Assembly: GCA_021812105.1 (NCBI GenBank)
Contig: JAKAOQ010000003.1
Span: 1 to 29,676, forward strand
Reading direction: 5' to 3'
Length of the DNA stretch: 29,676 bases
Origin: Microcaldota archaeon
Lineage (GTDB): Archaea > Micrarchaeota > Micrarchaeia > Micrarchaeales > Micrarchaeaceae
In this document: positions 14,858 through 22,451 of the stretch, in pieces
How the letters are laid out: the number at the start of each line of letters is the position of its first letter
Numbering within the stretch: position 1 is the first letter of the stretch
Notes under the pieces: generated by a model
Told to the model about the DNA's origin: nothing
The model's database searches: none
What the model saw: only the letters and a program-made list of their open reading frames with translations
Made by a program: the position numbers and the translations under genes

Positions 14858-15376
14858 TTGGTACTTCGCGAATTCGTGCCAGGTTTTGATATGAATAACA
14901 TAAGTCTAAATGTTGCAGATATTGTAATAAAAAGGGCGTCTTTGACCATAAGCCTAGACGATTTCCTTAATATTTCAAAAAAAGATAAAACAAAAGGAGT
15001 GGTGCAGCTTTTTGATCCGGGGAGGGTGGTTGACGAGAATCACGTTCTAGGTGCCTACCTTAATGCGAAGCTGTCTTTCGCAGAAGGTTCCAACATAGCC
15101 AAAAGTATAAGCACAGAGATGCTGCTTTTTGCCGCCATGACCAGGCAGGTCAAAGCCGCTATAGAACGAGTTGGGGCTAGGAACCCCGACGATGTGCTCC
15201 TGTTTGCTACTGGAGCCGCTTACTCCAATGCAAGAAAGCATATCAGGAGAGAACGCGTGTTCAAACCGTCAAGAGACCAGAAGGCATCGGCGGCCAGGCG
15301 TCTTGGGATCGGGACTGGAAAAGACACTGACGCCATGCTTCTCAGCAGGATGGTTTCTTCCAGGCTCGCTGATTAG
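14858..15376 (+). CDS. cgi121: KEOPS complex subunit Cgi121 homolog
   Basis: 172 residues. Cgi121 is the small KEOPS subunit that binds Bud32 and helps deliver tRNA for N6-threonylcarbamoyl-A37 synthesis. The family core is visible as VVQLFDPGRVVDENHVLGAYLNA followed by NIAKSISTEMLLFAAMTRQVKAAIERVGA, matching the family pattern of a conserved 'h-hl-A' helix and an 'S-x-E-h-L-h-h-x-x-x-x-Q-I-x-x-A' helix. Cytoplasmic. The TTG start at 14858 is preferred because MVLREFVPGF resembles the usual Cgi121 N-terminus (M-I-I-R-G type); ATG 14891 is an alternative. Its stop overlaps that of the convergent nuclease gene. Other KEOPS genes are not in the window. Assignment rests on remembered family patterns. 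Confidence 0.7.
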   Translation: MVLREFVPGFDMNNISLNVADIVIKRASLTISLDDFLNISKKDKTKGVVQLFDPGRVVDENHVLGAYLNAKLSFAEGSNIAKSISTEMLLFAAMTRQVKAAIERVGARNPDDVLLFATGAAYSNARKHIRRERVFKPSRDQKASAARRLGIGTGKDTDAMLLSRMVSSRLAD

Positions 15377-16023
15377 GTATGGCCTTGGTCAAACTTTTCA
15401 TCCATTACCCTGCGTATTCCTTTTGCCTTCTTCGCCCCTATCTTCTCAACTTTCATCAACTCCTCTTCGCTGGCGTTTGCTATGTTCCTAACGTTGCCGA
15501 AGTGGCTGAGCAGCGATTTTGCAAGCTTGGGCCCTACACCTGGCATATTGCCTATCATGAAGCGCTGGAAGTCGCTCGTTGTATAAGCCCTGGCTCCTCC
15601 CTTTATTGAAGGTTCGCGCTTCTCATCATCCTGTTCATGCTCCGCTATACTTACAATCAGTTCTGCAGTTTCGGTAGGGCCTTTTGAAAAAATAACCGAG
15701 ACGTTGTAGTCTACATACAGCGCGACTATCGCGCCTACAAAAACCTTTCTGCCCAGCATGAAATCTTTCTGGTCGCCCTCCATTATTATTATAGGGCGTG
15801 GGTAGTGCTCCGCAAGCCTTTGAACCTGGTCGAAGATCCTCCCGTTCAGTATAGAGCTCTGGAAATCACCTACCGTCTTGCGTTCAACCGCTATCCTGTC
15901 CGACACTATGTAGTCACCTACATTCAGCGTCCTGAACTCTACTACGGCCCTGCTGCTTAGGTATTCGTTTATCGCGGTATTGCGCTCCCTGTTGTCCACT
16001 ATTATCTTTATAGAGTTCTTCAT
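15373..16023 (-). CDS. xpf: XPF/ERCC4-type structure-specific endonuclease
   Basis: 216 residues. The N-terminal ERCC4 nuclease domain has VDNRER (10-14 region), the GDY turn (36-38) and ERKTVGD (47-53), the ERKxxxD metal-binding signature. A tandem helix-hairpin-helix domain follows from about 155 (GNMPGVGPKLAKSLLSHFG, then VEKIGAKKAKGI). There is no helicase domain, so it is the short archaeal XPF form rather than Hef. It should cleave branched or flap DNA as a dimer in repair and replication restart. No PCNA-binding motif is evident at the C-terminus (ends DEKFDQGHT). Start ATG 16023 lies about 31 nt from minus-strand GCTATAAAC (16050-16058). Confidence 0.9.
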   Translation of the reverse strand: MKNSIKIIVDNRERNTAINEYLSSRAVVEFRTLNVGDYIVSDRIAVERKTVGDFQSSILNGRIFDQVQRLAEHYPRPIIIMEGDQKDFMLGRKVFVGAIVALYVDYNVSVIFSKGPTETAELIVSIAEHEQDDEKREPSIKGGARAYTTSDFQRFMIGNMPGVGPKLAKSLLSHFGNVRNIANASEEELMKVEKIGAKKAKGIRRVMDEKFDQGHT

Positions 16024-16049
16024 TGTTTATCATCGACAGGTGGTGAGAT

Positions 16050-16058
16050 GTTTATAGC
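16050..16058 (-). promoter_or_regulatory. TATA box of the XPF-like gene
   Basis: Minus-strand GCTATAAAC, centred about 31 nt before ATG 16023. A second AT-rich element (TTATAAAAC near 16064-16072) lies further upstream. Confidence 0.4.
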
Positions 16059-16120
16059 ATATGTTTTATAATTAGATGCAGATAATATTTGTTAAGTCTT
16101 TTCATACGCTCGTGGGATAG

Positions 16121-16837
16121 ATGGTAAAAAAGGGTAGAGACTTCTCAGATCTGACGATCATCATACCTACGCTGAACGAGGTAGAGAACGTAGGCAGGAT
16201 ACTAAGCGCAATCAGGAAGCTGTACTATAACTCATATGTAATCGTGAGCGACGATGGATCGGAAGATGGAACCGCAGGCGTAGTTAGGAGGGTTTCCAGG
16301 AACGACAGACGAATCATGCTGTTGGACAGAAAGAAAAACCCGGTCAAGGGCCTAACCGCGAGTGTTGTGGACGCCGCGCTTCTTACAAAAACGGATAAGA
16401 TAGTAGTAATGGACGCGGACATGCAGCATCCGGTAGAACTAGTGGGCCGAATATCGGATAGCCTAGAATCCTGCGACCTTTGCGTAGGTGTCAGAACTAC
16501 GGTCAGGAAGTGGGGGTTTTTCAGGAGGGTGCTCTCTAAGGGCATATCATATTTCTCGTTCTTCGTGTTCGTGATACGCGGTAAAATAACGTGCAACGAC
16601 ATGATGTCAGGGTTCTTCGGGATAGGGGGAGACCTTTTCAGGGGCACCATAAAAAAGAATAGGAAGGGTTTTGTTTATAAAGGTTATAAGGTGCTACTCG
16701 ATACGATGAGGATGCTTGACAAGAACAGCACCAGAGTCGGTGAATTGCCCTACGCTACATTCCATGACAGGGAGGCTGGGAAGTCAAAACTGCGCTTCAG
16801 GCGCATGCTGGAGGTTGTAGAATCTACATTGAAGTGA
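16121..16837 (+). CDS. GT2 dolichyl-phosphate sugar synthase (DPM1-like)
   Basis: 238 residues, GT-A fold, cytoplasmic face. TIIIPTLNEVENVG (12-25) opens the fold; SDDGSEDGT (43-51) binds nucleotide; GLTASVVDA (77-85) and MDADMQHP (97-104) carry the DxD metal site; NDMMSGFFG follows as in Dol-P-mannose synthases. It lacks a C-terminal membrane extension, like soluble DPM1 forms. It should transfer a hexose from a nucleotide sugar (GDP-mannose is typical) to a polyprenyl phosphate, making the donor for GT-C enzymes. Its TGA (16835-16837) overlaps the GTG of the flippase gene as GTGA, so the two are translationally coupled. Sugar identity is inferred only from family resemblance. Confidence 0.85.
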   Translation: MVKKGRDFSDLTIIIPTLNEVENVGRILSAIRKLYYNSYVIVSDDGSEDGTAGVVRRVSRNDRRIMLLDRKKNPVKGLTASVVDAALLTKTDKIVVMDADMQHPVELVGRISDSLESCDLCVGVRTTVRKWGFFRRVLSKGISYFSFFVFVIRGKITCNDMMSGFFGIGGDLFRGTIKKNRKGFVYKGYKVLLDTMRMLDKNSTRVGELPYATFHDREAGKSKLRFRRMLEVVESTLK

Positions 16838-18438
16838 ATCTGATGGAATCCGCTTTGGTTGGTGAGGTAGGAACACAGAGCATGCAGAACACGGAGATAG
16901 GGGCGCGCACCGCCAAGGTTGCGACTTCTGTCCTGCTCGGAAAGGTGATAGTGTTCGTGCTCGCCGGCGCATCGTTCATAATCGTGGCGAGGCTCCTCGG
17001 TCCGAGCACCTATGGCATATACACGCTTGCGATAGCGATCATAGGTATATTTGGCTCTGTCGGAGACCTTGGGATAGGGGTGAGCTTCAATAAGTTTATA
17101 CCGGAGTACATGAGCAGAAACGAGCACCTGAAGATAAAAGAATTGCTGGCAAACGGCTACGCGATGCTTCTGCTGTTTGGAGGCATACTTACGATACTCA
17201 CGTTCGCGCTTTCTGGCGTATTCTCTACGTACATATTCCACAGTGCTGCATACTCTGGACTTATAGAGATAGCATCGTTCTTGATACTGCTTTCGATACT
17301 TTACGGCGACTCTTACTCGGCGCTTATAGGGTTTGGCAAGAATAAGGGGATAGCTGTTACCGCGACCGTGGAAGCCGCGGCTCAGTCTTCGGTGAGCATA
17401 GCACTCGCTGTACTCGGATTCGGAGCCGCTGCTCCCATAATAGGGTTGGTTGCCGGATACGGGTTCGGTATCGTAAGCGCTTTGATGGCGATACGCGGTT
17501 TCACTTCCAGAAGCTCCGGGGTGTCGGTCTCGGTGCAAAAGATACGGGAGCTCTTGAAGTTCTCCCTGCCCGTAGGGATATCCAATATAATGGGCGCAGC
17601 CGTAAGCAGCATCTCGCTCGTGGTCCTAGGGCTGTTCGCTACCTCTATAGTTGTAGGCAACTTCGGCGTAGCGTCAAGAACCGGGTCGATGATAGACCTG
17701 ATAACGGGATCGATAAGCGTGTCATTGATCACCATGTATTCCACTGCGATTAGCCTCAACAAGAGCCACGGGGAGATCTCAAGATTCTACAACTACTCGC
17801 TATACCTCGCCTTCGTGCTGATAGCGCCGCTGCTATTCTTTGTGGGGATACTCTCTACGCCTTTTTCGTATACGGTATTCAGCGGCGTATACAAGCTCGC
17901 GCCCGTGTACATATCCATAATGGCGTTCGGTATACTGATAGGCCTGTTCTCCACGTACGCGTACAACCTGATGATTAGCGCGAAGAGGGTAAACAGTGTT
18001 TTGAAATACTCCGCGGCAACTGCGGCTGTGCAGTTCGTGCTTTTGCCGTTTCTGGTACCGGTGCTGAAGGGCGTAGGTCTCGCTCTGCTCATGTTCGTTG
18101 TCGCTCCGATAGTAGGAGATGTGCTTTACGCTTACGGACTGAGCAGGGTGCTGTACGTAAACGTTGATTTCTGGAAGGTCGGAAGGGTGCTGCTCGCAAA
18201 CGTGATAAGTTTTGCTTTTGTTGTGATGGCCATGCTTGTGCTGAAGGACGCGTTCATACCTGTGCTGATAGTTTCTGCTGCCCTAGTGTTGCTGATATAC
18301 CCGCCCGTGTTGTCGCTGGTCGGCGCGCTAAAGAGGAAAGACGTGGAGATAATAAAGAGGACGGCTGGAGACGTGCCGATCGTTGGAGCCGCGGTAAATG
18401 GGATCCTGAGCTACGCGAGTTTGTTCACAAGAGGCTGA
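16834..18438 (+). CDS. Wzx/MATE-family lipid-linked glycan flippase
   Basis: 534-residue polytopic protein of the polysaccharide transporter (MOP) superfamily, about 14 helices. After a short cytoplasmic N-terminus it shows the family's opening ARTAKVATSVLLGKVIVFVL and ARLLGPSTYGIYTLA (L-G-x-x-x-Y-G-x-Y is characteristic), then VGDLGIGVSFNKFIPEY. Role: movement of a lipid-linked sugar or oligosaccharide across the membrane. In Haloferax the related AglR works with the Dol-P-Man synthase AglD and the GT-C enzyme AglS; a synthase directly coupled to a flippase fits that scheme here. Start GTG 16834 overlaps the GT2 stop; ATG 16843 is an alternative. Ends 9 nt from convergent pyrG. Confidence 0.85.
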   Translation: MNLMESALVGEVGTQSMQNTEIGARTAKVATSVLLGKVIVFVLAGASFIIVARLLGPSTYGIYTLAIAIIGIFGSVGDLGIGVSFNKFIPEYMSRNEHLKIKELLANGYAMLLLFGGILTILTFALSGVFSTYIFHSAAYSGLIEIASFLILLSILYGDSYSALIGFGKNKGIAVTATVEAAAQSSVSIALAVLGFGAAAPIIGLVAGYGFGIVSALMAIRGFTSRSSGVSVSVQKIRELLKFSLPVGISNIMGAAVSSISLVVLGLFATSIVVGNFGVASRTGSMIDLITGSISVSLITMYSTAISLNKSHGEISRFYNYSLYLAFVLIAPLLFFVGILSTPFSYTVFSGVYKLAPVYISIMAFGILIGLFSTYAYNLMISAKRVNSVLKYSAATAAVQFVLLPFLVPVLKGVGLALLMFVVAPIVGDVLYAYGLSRVLYVNVDFWKVGRVLLANVISFAFVVMAMLVLKDAFIPVLIVSAALVLLIYPPVLSLVGALKRKDVEIIKRTAGDVPIVGAAVNGILSYASLFTRG

Positions 18439-18447
18439 GGGCCGCGG

Positions 18448-20067
18448 TCACGCCAAAGCTCCGTGCGCCTCCGCCGCCCTGATAAAGGAGATGAACAGGG
18501 GTGATGGAGCCTCCAGCTTTGATCTAAGCTCGGGATGGGCTTGTGTACCTATGCCAAACGATTCCTTCCATTCTACCATTTCAACCAGCATGTTGTTTGG
18601 CGTGGTGGCGCTTATCTTTAATCCTGCTTTCTCAAGCCTACCCCTGTAGGCGTTGTTGAATTCGTACCTGTGCCTGTGCCTTTCATATACCAACCCTTTG
18701 CCGTAGGCTCTGTATGAAGCCGTGCCATGCTTTATCTTTGCAGGCCAAAGTCCCAGGCGCATCGTTCCGCCTTTGTATTTTATAGTCTTCTGATCGTCCA
18801 TTAACCTGATTATCTTGTATCTCGTGTTTCTGTTGAATTCGGTGGAGTTGGCTCCTTTCATACCACATACATTCCTAGCAAACTCCACTGACATGAGCTG
18901 CATCCCTAGGCACAACCCGAGATATGGAATCCCGTTTGTCCTGGAATATTCTATCGCTTTTATCATACCTTCTATGCCGCGCGATCCGAAACCTCCGGGA
19001 ACTATTAGCCCATTGCTGCCGCCAAGCAAACTAACGATCTTGCCCGCGCCAGCATTTTCGAGCTCTTCTGACTCTACCCATCTTATCGAGAGGTTAACCC
19101 CCTCCTCCGCTGCGGCGTGGACCAGTGATTCTTTTAGGCTGATGTACGCATCGTGAAGGTTCGTATACTTGCCTACTATCGACACGATAATGCTTTTGCT
19201 CCAACGGTGCGATACCCTCTCCACCCTTTTTGACCATGCGTTGTACTTCTTCCTGCCGAACTTTGAACGTTGAAGTCCCAGAGAACCAAGAAGTTTTTTG
19301 TCAAACCCCTGCAGCATGAGATGGTAGGGGAGCTCGTATATGCTGCCGAGATCGTGATCGTCAAAGACATTTTCCCGTGGTATGTTTGCAAAATTTGCGA
19401 TCTTTGTCTTGACGTCCTCATCGAGCTGATCGGCGCTTCTGCAGATTATGAAATTTGGTGTTATTCCGGATTGCATAATGCTTCTTATAGCCAGCTGTGT
19501 CGGTTTGGTCTTCTGCTCTCCCACCACATCTAGCTTTGGAACATATGTGAGGTCAACAAAAACTGTCTCGTGCCTCAACGCAAGCTGACGCATCGCTTCG
19601 ATGAAATAGCTGCTCTCTATATCACCGACTGTTCCCCCTACTTCTATAATCATCACGTCAAGGTCGTGGTTTTTCGATGTTTCCTCTATCTTGTTAATTA
19701 CGTAGTCGGTAACGTGCGGTATGAACTGCACATCGTTCCCGAGGAAATCCCCGCGTCGCTCGCGCGATATTATGGTGCTGAATATCTTGCCCCCTGTCAG
19801 GGAAAAATCACCAGTAATATCGCGACCAAGGAAACGTTCGTAGTTGCCAAAATCCATATCAACTTCGCTTTTGTCATCGAGCACGAACACTTCTCCATGC
19901 CTAAACGGATTCATGGTGCCGCAATCGTAGTTCAGGTAACCGTCGAATTTCATAGGCATGGCGTTGTAACCGTAGAACGAGAGTATCTTTGTTATAGAAG
20001 ATGTGACGATCCCCTTCCCAAGACCGCTCAATAAGGATCCGAGTACCACAACATATTTCGTCCGCAT
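18448..20067 (-). CDS. pyrG: CTP synthase
   Basis: 539 residues; makes CTP from UTP, ATP and glutamine. The synthetase domain opens MRTKYVVVLGSLLSGLGKGI with the P-loop at 10-20, followed by the KFDGYLNYDCGTMNPFRHGE region and IEVGGTVGDIES. The C-terminal class I glutamine amidotransferase domain has the triad Cys386 (GLCLGMQ), His511 and Glu513 (QAHPE). All key residues are present, so it should be active. The frame stays open upstream to 20247, but conservation starts at ATG 20067, which is about 27 nt from minus-strand GGTTTTAAG (20090-20098), so the mRNA is probably leaderless. An essential gene inside a glycosylation cluster; CTP or nucleotide-sugar supply is a possible but unproven link. 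Confidence 0.95.
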   Translation of the reverse strand: MRTKYVVVLGSLLSGLGKGIVTSSITKILSFYGYNAMPMKFDGYLNYDCGTMNPFRHGEVFVLDDKSEVDMDFGNYERFLGRDITGDFSLTGGKIFSTIISRERRGDFLGNDVQFIPHVTDYVINKIEETSKNHDLDVMIIEVGGTVGDIESSYFIEAMRQLALRHETVFVDLTYVPKLDVVGEQKTKPTQLAIRSIMQSGITPNFIICRSADQLDEDVKTKIANFANIPRENVFDDHDLGSIYELPYHLMLQGFDKKLLGSLGLQRSKFGRKKYNAWSKRVERVSHRWSKSIIVSIVGKYTNLHDAYISLKESLVHAAAEEGVNLSIRWVESEELENAGAGKIVSLLGGSNGLIVPGGFGSRGIEGMIKAIEYSRTNGIPYLGLCLGMQLMSVEFARNVCGMKGANSTEFNRNTRYKIIRLMDDQKTIKYKGGTMRLGLWPAKIKHGTASYRAYGKGLVYERHRHRYEFNNAYRGRLEKAGLKISATTPNNMLVEMVEWKESFGIGTQAHPELRSKLEAPSPLFISFIRAAEAHGALA

Positions 20068-20089
20068 ATATTTTATTATATAGGAAGGA

Positions 20090-20098
20090 CTTAAAACC
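20090..20098 (-). promoter_or_regulatory. TATA-like box of pyrG
   Basis: Minus-strand GGTTTTAAG, centred about 27 nt before ATG 20067. A second AT-rich block (20068-20083) sits directly on the start and is too near to act as box A. Confidence 0.35.
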
Positions 20099-20134
20099 TT
20101 CGTGTGGTGCAACGTTGAGTCGCAGTAGATAAAT

Positions 20135-20142
20135 CTATATGT
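20135..20142 (+). promoter_or_regulatory. TATA-like box of GT-C paralog 4
   Basis: CTATATGT, centred about 26 nt before ATG 20163, which predicts a leaderless transcript. No Shine-Dalgarno-like motif precedes the ATG. Confidence 0.35.
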
Positions 20143-20162
20143 TTTGTAATGATACTCTGTAA

Positions 20163-21860
20163 ATGACAGAGTTACTTGCGGAGATGGATAGTATGGTGGT
20201 ATTTTTCCGAAACGAAAGTCGCTCCGAGGCAATCGTGCTTTTTGCACTGGTGCTCATAATAGGGATAGCGTTATCTGTGTATTTGTACTCTGGACCCAAC
20301 CCGTCCTACGACGACGTAACGTATGCCGCTCTGGCGAGGGAGGTGATAATGGGGAAGGCGAGCTTCGCCCTAAGCAAGTTTGCCTTCGGATTGCTTGGAA
20401 TATTTCAAATATCCGCATTCTTTTACGTTTTTGGATATGGAGGACTCCAGGGAGTTGCAGGCAGTTTTGTAGACTACGTCATGATGGTGTTTCTAATATT
20501 TTTGTGCGGCAAAGAACTTGGTGGAAAAAGGGGTAACTGGTTTGGGGCCACCGCCGCTTACATAGGCGCTACGTTCCCGTTCATCTCCCCTTACGTGTTC
20601 AGGATCCTGCTCGACATACCGCTTGGCATGATGGCAGCGCTTTCCGTGTACCTCTTCCTGAAGATGCTCAAAAACACACACAACAGGGTATTCCCTGTGC
20701 TGTTCGGGCTCGCTACGGCGTCTTTGATATATATAAAAACCGAAGGGTACCTCCTCATACTTGCATCGTTTTTATCCCTGGTTATGGTTTATTTCCTTGA
20801 AAAACATGTACGCAGGTTCAGGATCGGGAACAAGACAAGAACAAAAAACGTGGTGACTCCAGAACGTCTATTATTTTTCGCGATCGGTGTCGCTGCCATA
20901 ATAATCTCCGAATCCGTTGTCTACTATTTCTTAGAGCAAAGCCCGCTTTTCGTATTTAAAAACTATATAAACATACCAAATTATTACAGCGTGTGGCACG
21001 ACATAGTAGTTATGTTTTCACCTTATACGGTATCAAAAGCCGCCTTAATGAACGAACAGTCTTCTCCTGGTATCTTTTTCGACCTGGCCATCGTAGGAGG
21101 CGTAGTGGCCGTACTCAGAAGAAACAGCAAAATGGTATATCTGTTCATAGTCGTGGCAATAAGCATACTGTATTTTATTTTTGGACCCAACTCTGTAGCG
21201 TTTCTATTAAGCCCGGGCTCGGGTGCAGATTCTTCATACAACACAATCCTATTCGTATTTAGGTATCTGGCGATTATTGCTCCCTTCCTATCGCTTCTAT
21301 GCGCCTATCTGCTGTTCGAAATTTTAGACGCCATGAAGGGCCTGACAACTCCGCGTGCCGGAAGATACATGACCTTGGTGATATTCTTGATTCTGGCTAC
21401 GGCACAGGTGCCCATCTACCTCGGCCTGCACATCCTGAATAGCGTCATATATGAAGAGGGTTTGTCATACCAAAAGGTCGTTGCACTTGCTGTAGGGTTA
21501 TCCGGCAACGGTCCGATTACGTTCTACATCAGTTCTGGAACGGGAGTGACAAATAATGAAGATTTTACCATGTTCAGCGCACTGCAGTTCTACTCGAAGT
21601 ATAATGATACGTACAGATTCAAGGTTATAGGTGCCCTGGTCTGGCCCAGCACAGATAACTTTTCAAGCATATGCAAGTCTCCGCCCAAGAATTCTTTTTT
21701 GGTGAACAATTATATATTAGGATTGGCGCAAACGCAAAACCGCGCCATTATTACTAAGTGGCTTGGGAGTAACTGCACAGCCACATATTTGGGTAATTTT
21801 ACAGTTGCTTCGGTGTACGACATTATGCAGGTGTACCGCATCAGCCAAAACGGCACATGA
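20163..21860 (+). CDS. GT-C glycosyltransferase, PMT/ArnT-like (paralog 4)
   Basis: 565 residues, polytopic, with a C-terminal outer domain. Acidic motif NPSYDDVTYAALARE (Asp50-Asp51) on the first outer loop; YVFRILLDIPLGMMAALSVYLF is the second loop with R and D as in PMT_2-like enzymes; YIKTEGYL follows. Closest relative in the window is the gene at 8143: same length, same helix layout and a shared C-terminal motif W-L-G-x-N-C-T-A with Cys538 in both; Cys504 is the probable partner. A duplication within the cluster is likely. Predicted to use polyprenyl-phosphate sugar on the outer face. The thpR gene follows 34 nt downstream on the same strand. Confidence 0.75.
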   Translation: MTELLAEMDSMVVFFRNESRSEAIVLFALVLIIGIALSVYLYSGPNPSYDDVTYAALAREVIMGKASFALSKFAFGLLGIFQISAFFYVFGYGGLQGVAGSFVDYVMMVFLIFLCGKELGGKRGNWFGATAAYIGATFPFISPYVFRILLDIPLGMMAALSVYLFLKMLKNTHNRVFPVLFGLATASLIYIKTEGYLLILASFLSLVMVYFLEKHVRRFRIGNKTRTKNVVTPERLLFFAIGVAAIIISESVVYYFLEQSPLFVFKNYINIPNYYSVWHDIVVMFSPYTVSKAALMNEQSSPGIFFDLAIVGGVVAVLRRNSKMVYLFIVVAISILYFIFGPNSVAFLLSPGSGADSSYNTILFVFRYLAIIAPFLSLLCAYLLFEILDAMKGLTTPRAGRYMTLVIFLILATAQVPIYLGLHILNSVIYEEGLSYQKVVALAVGLSGNGPITFYISSGTGVTNNEDFTMFSALQFYSKYNDTYRFKVIGALVWPSTDNFSSICKSPPKNSFLVNNYILGLAQTQNRAIITKWLGSNCTATYLGNFTVASVYDIMQVYRISQNGT

Positions 21861-21863
21861 ATG

Positions 21864-21886
21864 ACCTCAACTGGACTTTATGAGGT
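21864..21886 (+). promoter_or_regulatory. Hairpin covering the thpR ribosome binding site
   Basis: ACCTCA (21864-21869) pairs perfectly with TGAGGT (21881-21886) across an 11-nt loop. The right arm contains the GAGGTG Shine-Dalgarno-like sequence 8-13 nt before ATG 21895. On a readthrough transcript from the glycosyltransferase gene it could hide the ribosome site; it could also be chance or a weak terminator. Confidence 0.3.
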
Positions 21887-21894
21887 GTGTATAA

Positions 21895-22446
21895 ATGGTG
21901 AGGGTTTTCACTGCGATAGACGTCCCATATGCCCTAAAGAGCAGGATAGTAAAGGAGATGCAGGCGCTTAGATCTGTAATAGGAGTTAGGCCGGTAGATG
22001 ATACAGCATTGCATATAACACTGCATTTCTTCGAAAATCTGAATTATAACCAGATAGAAGAAGTGAAAGCGGCTATGGGCATGTTGAGGAAACCCAGATT
22101 CACGATATCGCTTCGAGGAGTAGGCTTCTTTGATAGTAAAAGGCCAAAGGTTGTGTTCATAAGGGTAGCGGAAGGCGCAGATCGGATACGAGAGATATAT
22201 TATGAACTTCGCGACCTGGTCAAAGATCCCGGCATAGAGTGGGAGCGCAGGGATTTTGTACCGCATCTTACAGTTGCTAGAGTCAATGGATACTCTGATT
22301 CGTTGGACGGCGAGCTTGAGGATTTTGCAGTGTCCCACACCAACGAGTTAGGATCTTTTGTATGTGATAGGATAGTTTTGAAGAGGAGCGACTCCACTAA
22401 GGAGGGTGTAGTGCACACAGAGCTTCAGGGCTGCGATTTGCTTTAA
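21895..22446 (+). CDS. thpR: RNA 2',3'-cyclic phosphodiesterase (LigT/ThpR family)
   Basis: 183 residues of the 2H phosphoesterase superfamily, usual length. Both catalytic H-x-T motifs are present: H40-I-T42 (ALHITLHFF) and H124-L-T126 (FVPHLTVARV). The N-terminus MVRVFTAIDVP is the typical first strand. It opens 2',3'-cyclic phosphate ends of RNA to 2'-phosphate; in archaea a role in tRNA end healing after splicing is suspected, which is of interest given the interrupted tRNA-Pro in this window. Cytoplasmic. Ends 5 nt from the convergent glycosyltransferase. Confidence 0.9.
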   Translation: MVRVFTAIDVPYALKSRIVKEMQALRSVIGVRPVDDTALHITLHFFENLNYNQIEEVKAAMGMLRKPRFTISLRGVGFFDSKRPKVVFIRVAEGADRIREIYYELRDLVKDPGIEWERRDFVPHLTVARVNGYSDSLDGELEDFAVSHTNELGSFVCDRIVLKRSDSTKEGVVHTELQGCDLL

Positions 22447-22451
22447 ACTGG

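Noticed and set aside
16750..17538. 262-residue minus-strand frame across the GT2 and flippase genes
   Set aside because: Antisense to two genes with strong family motifs; skewed Arg/Tyr/His composition.
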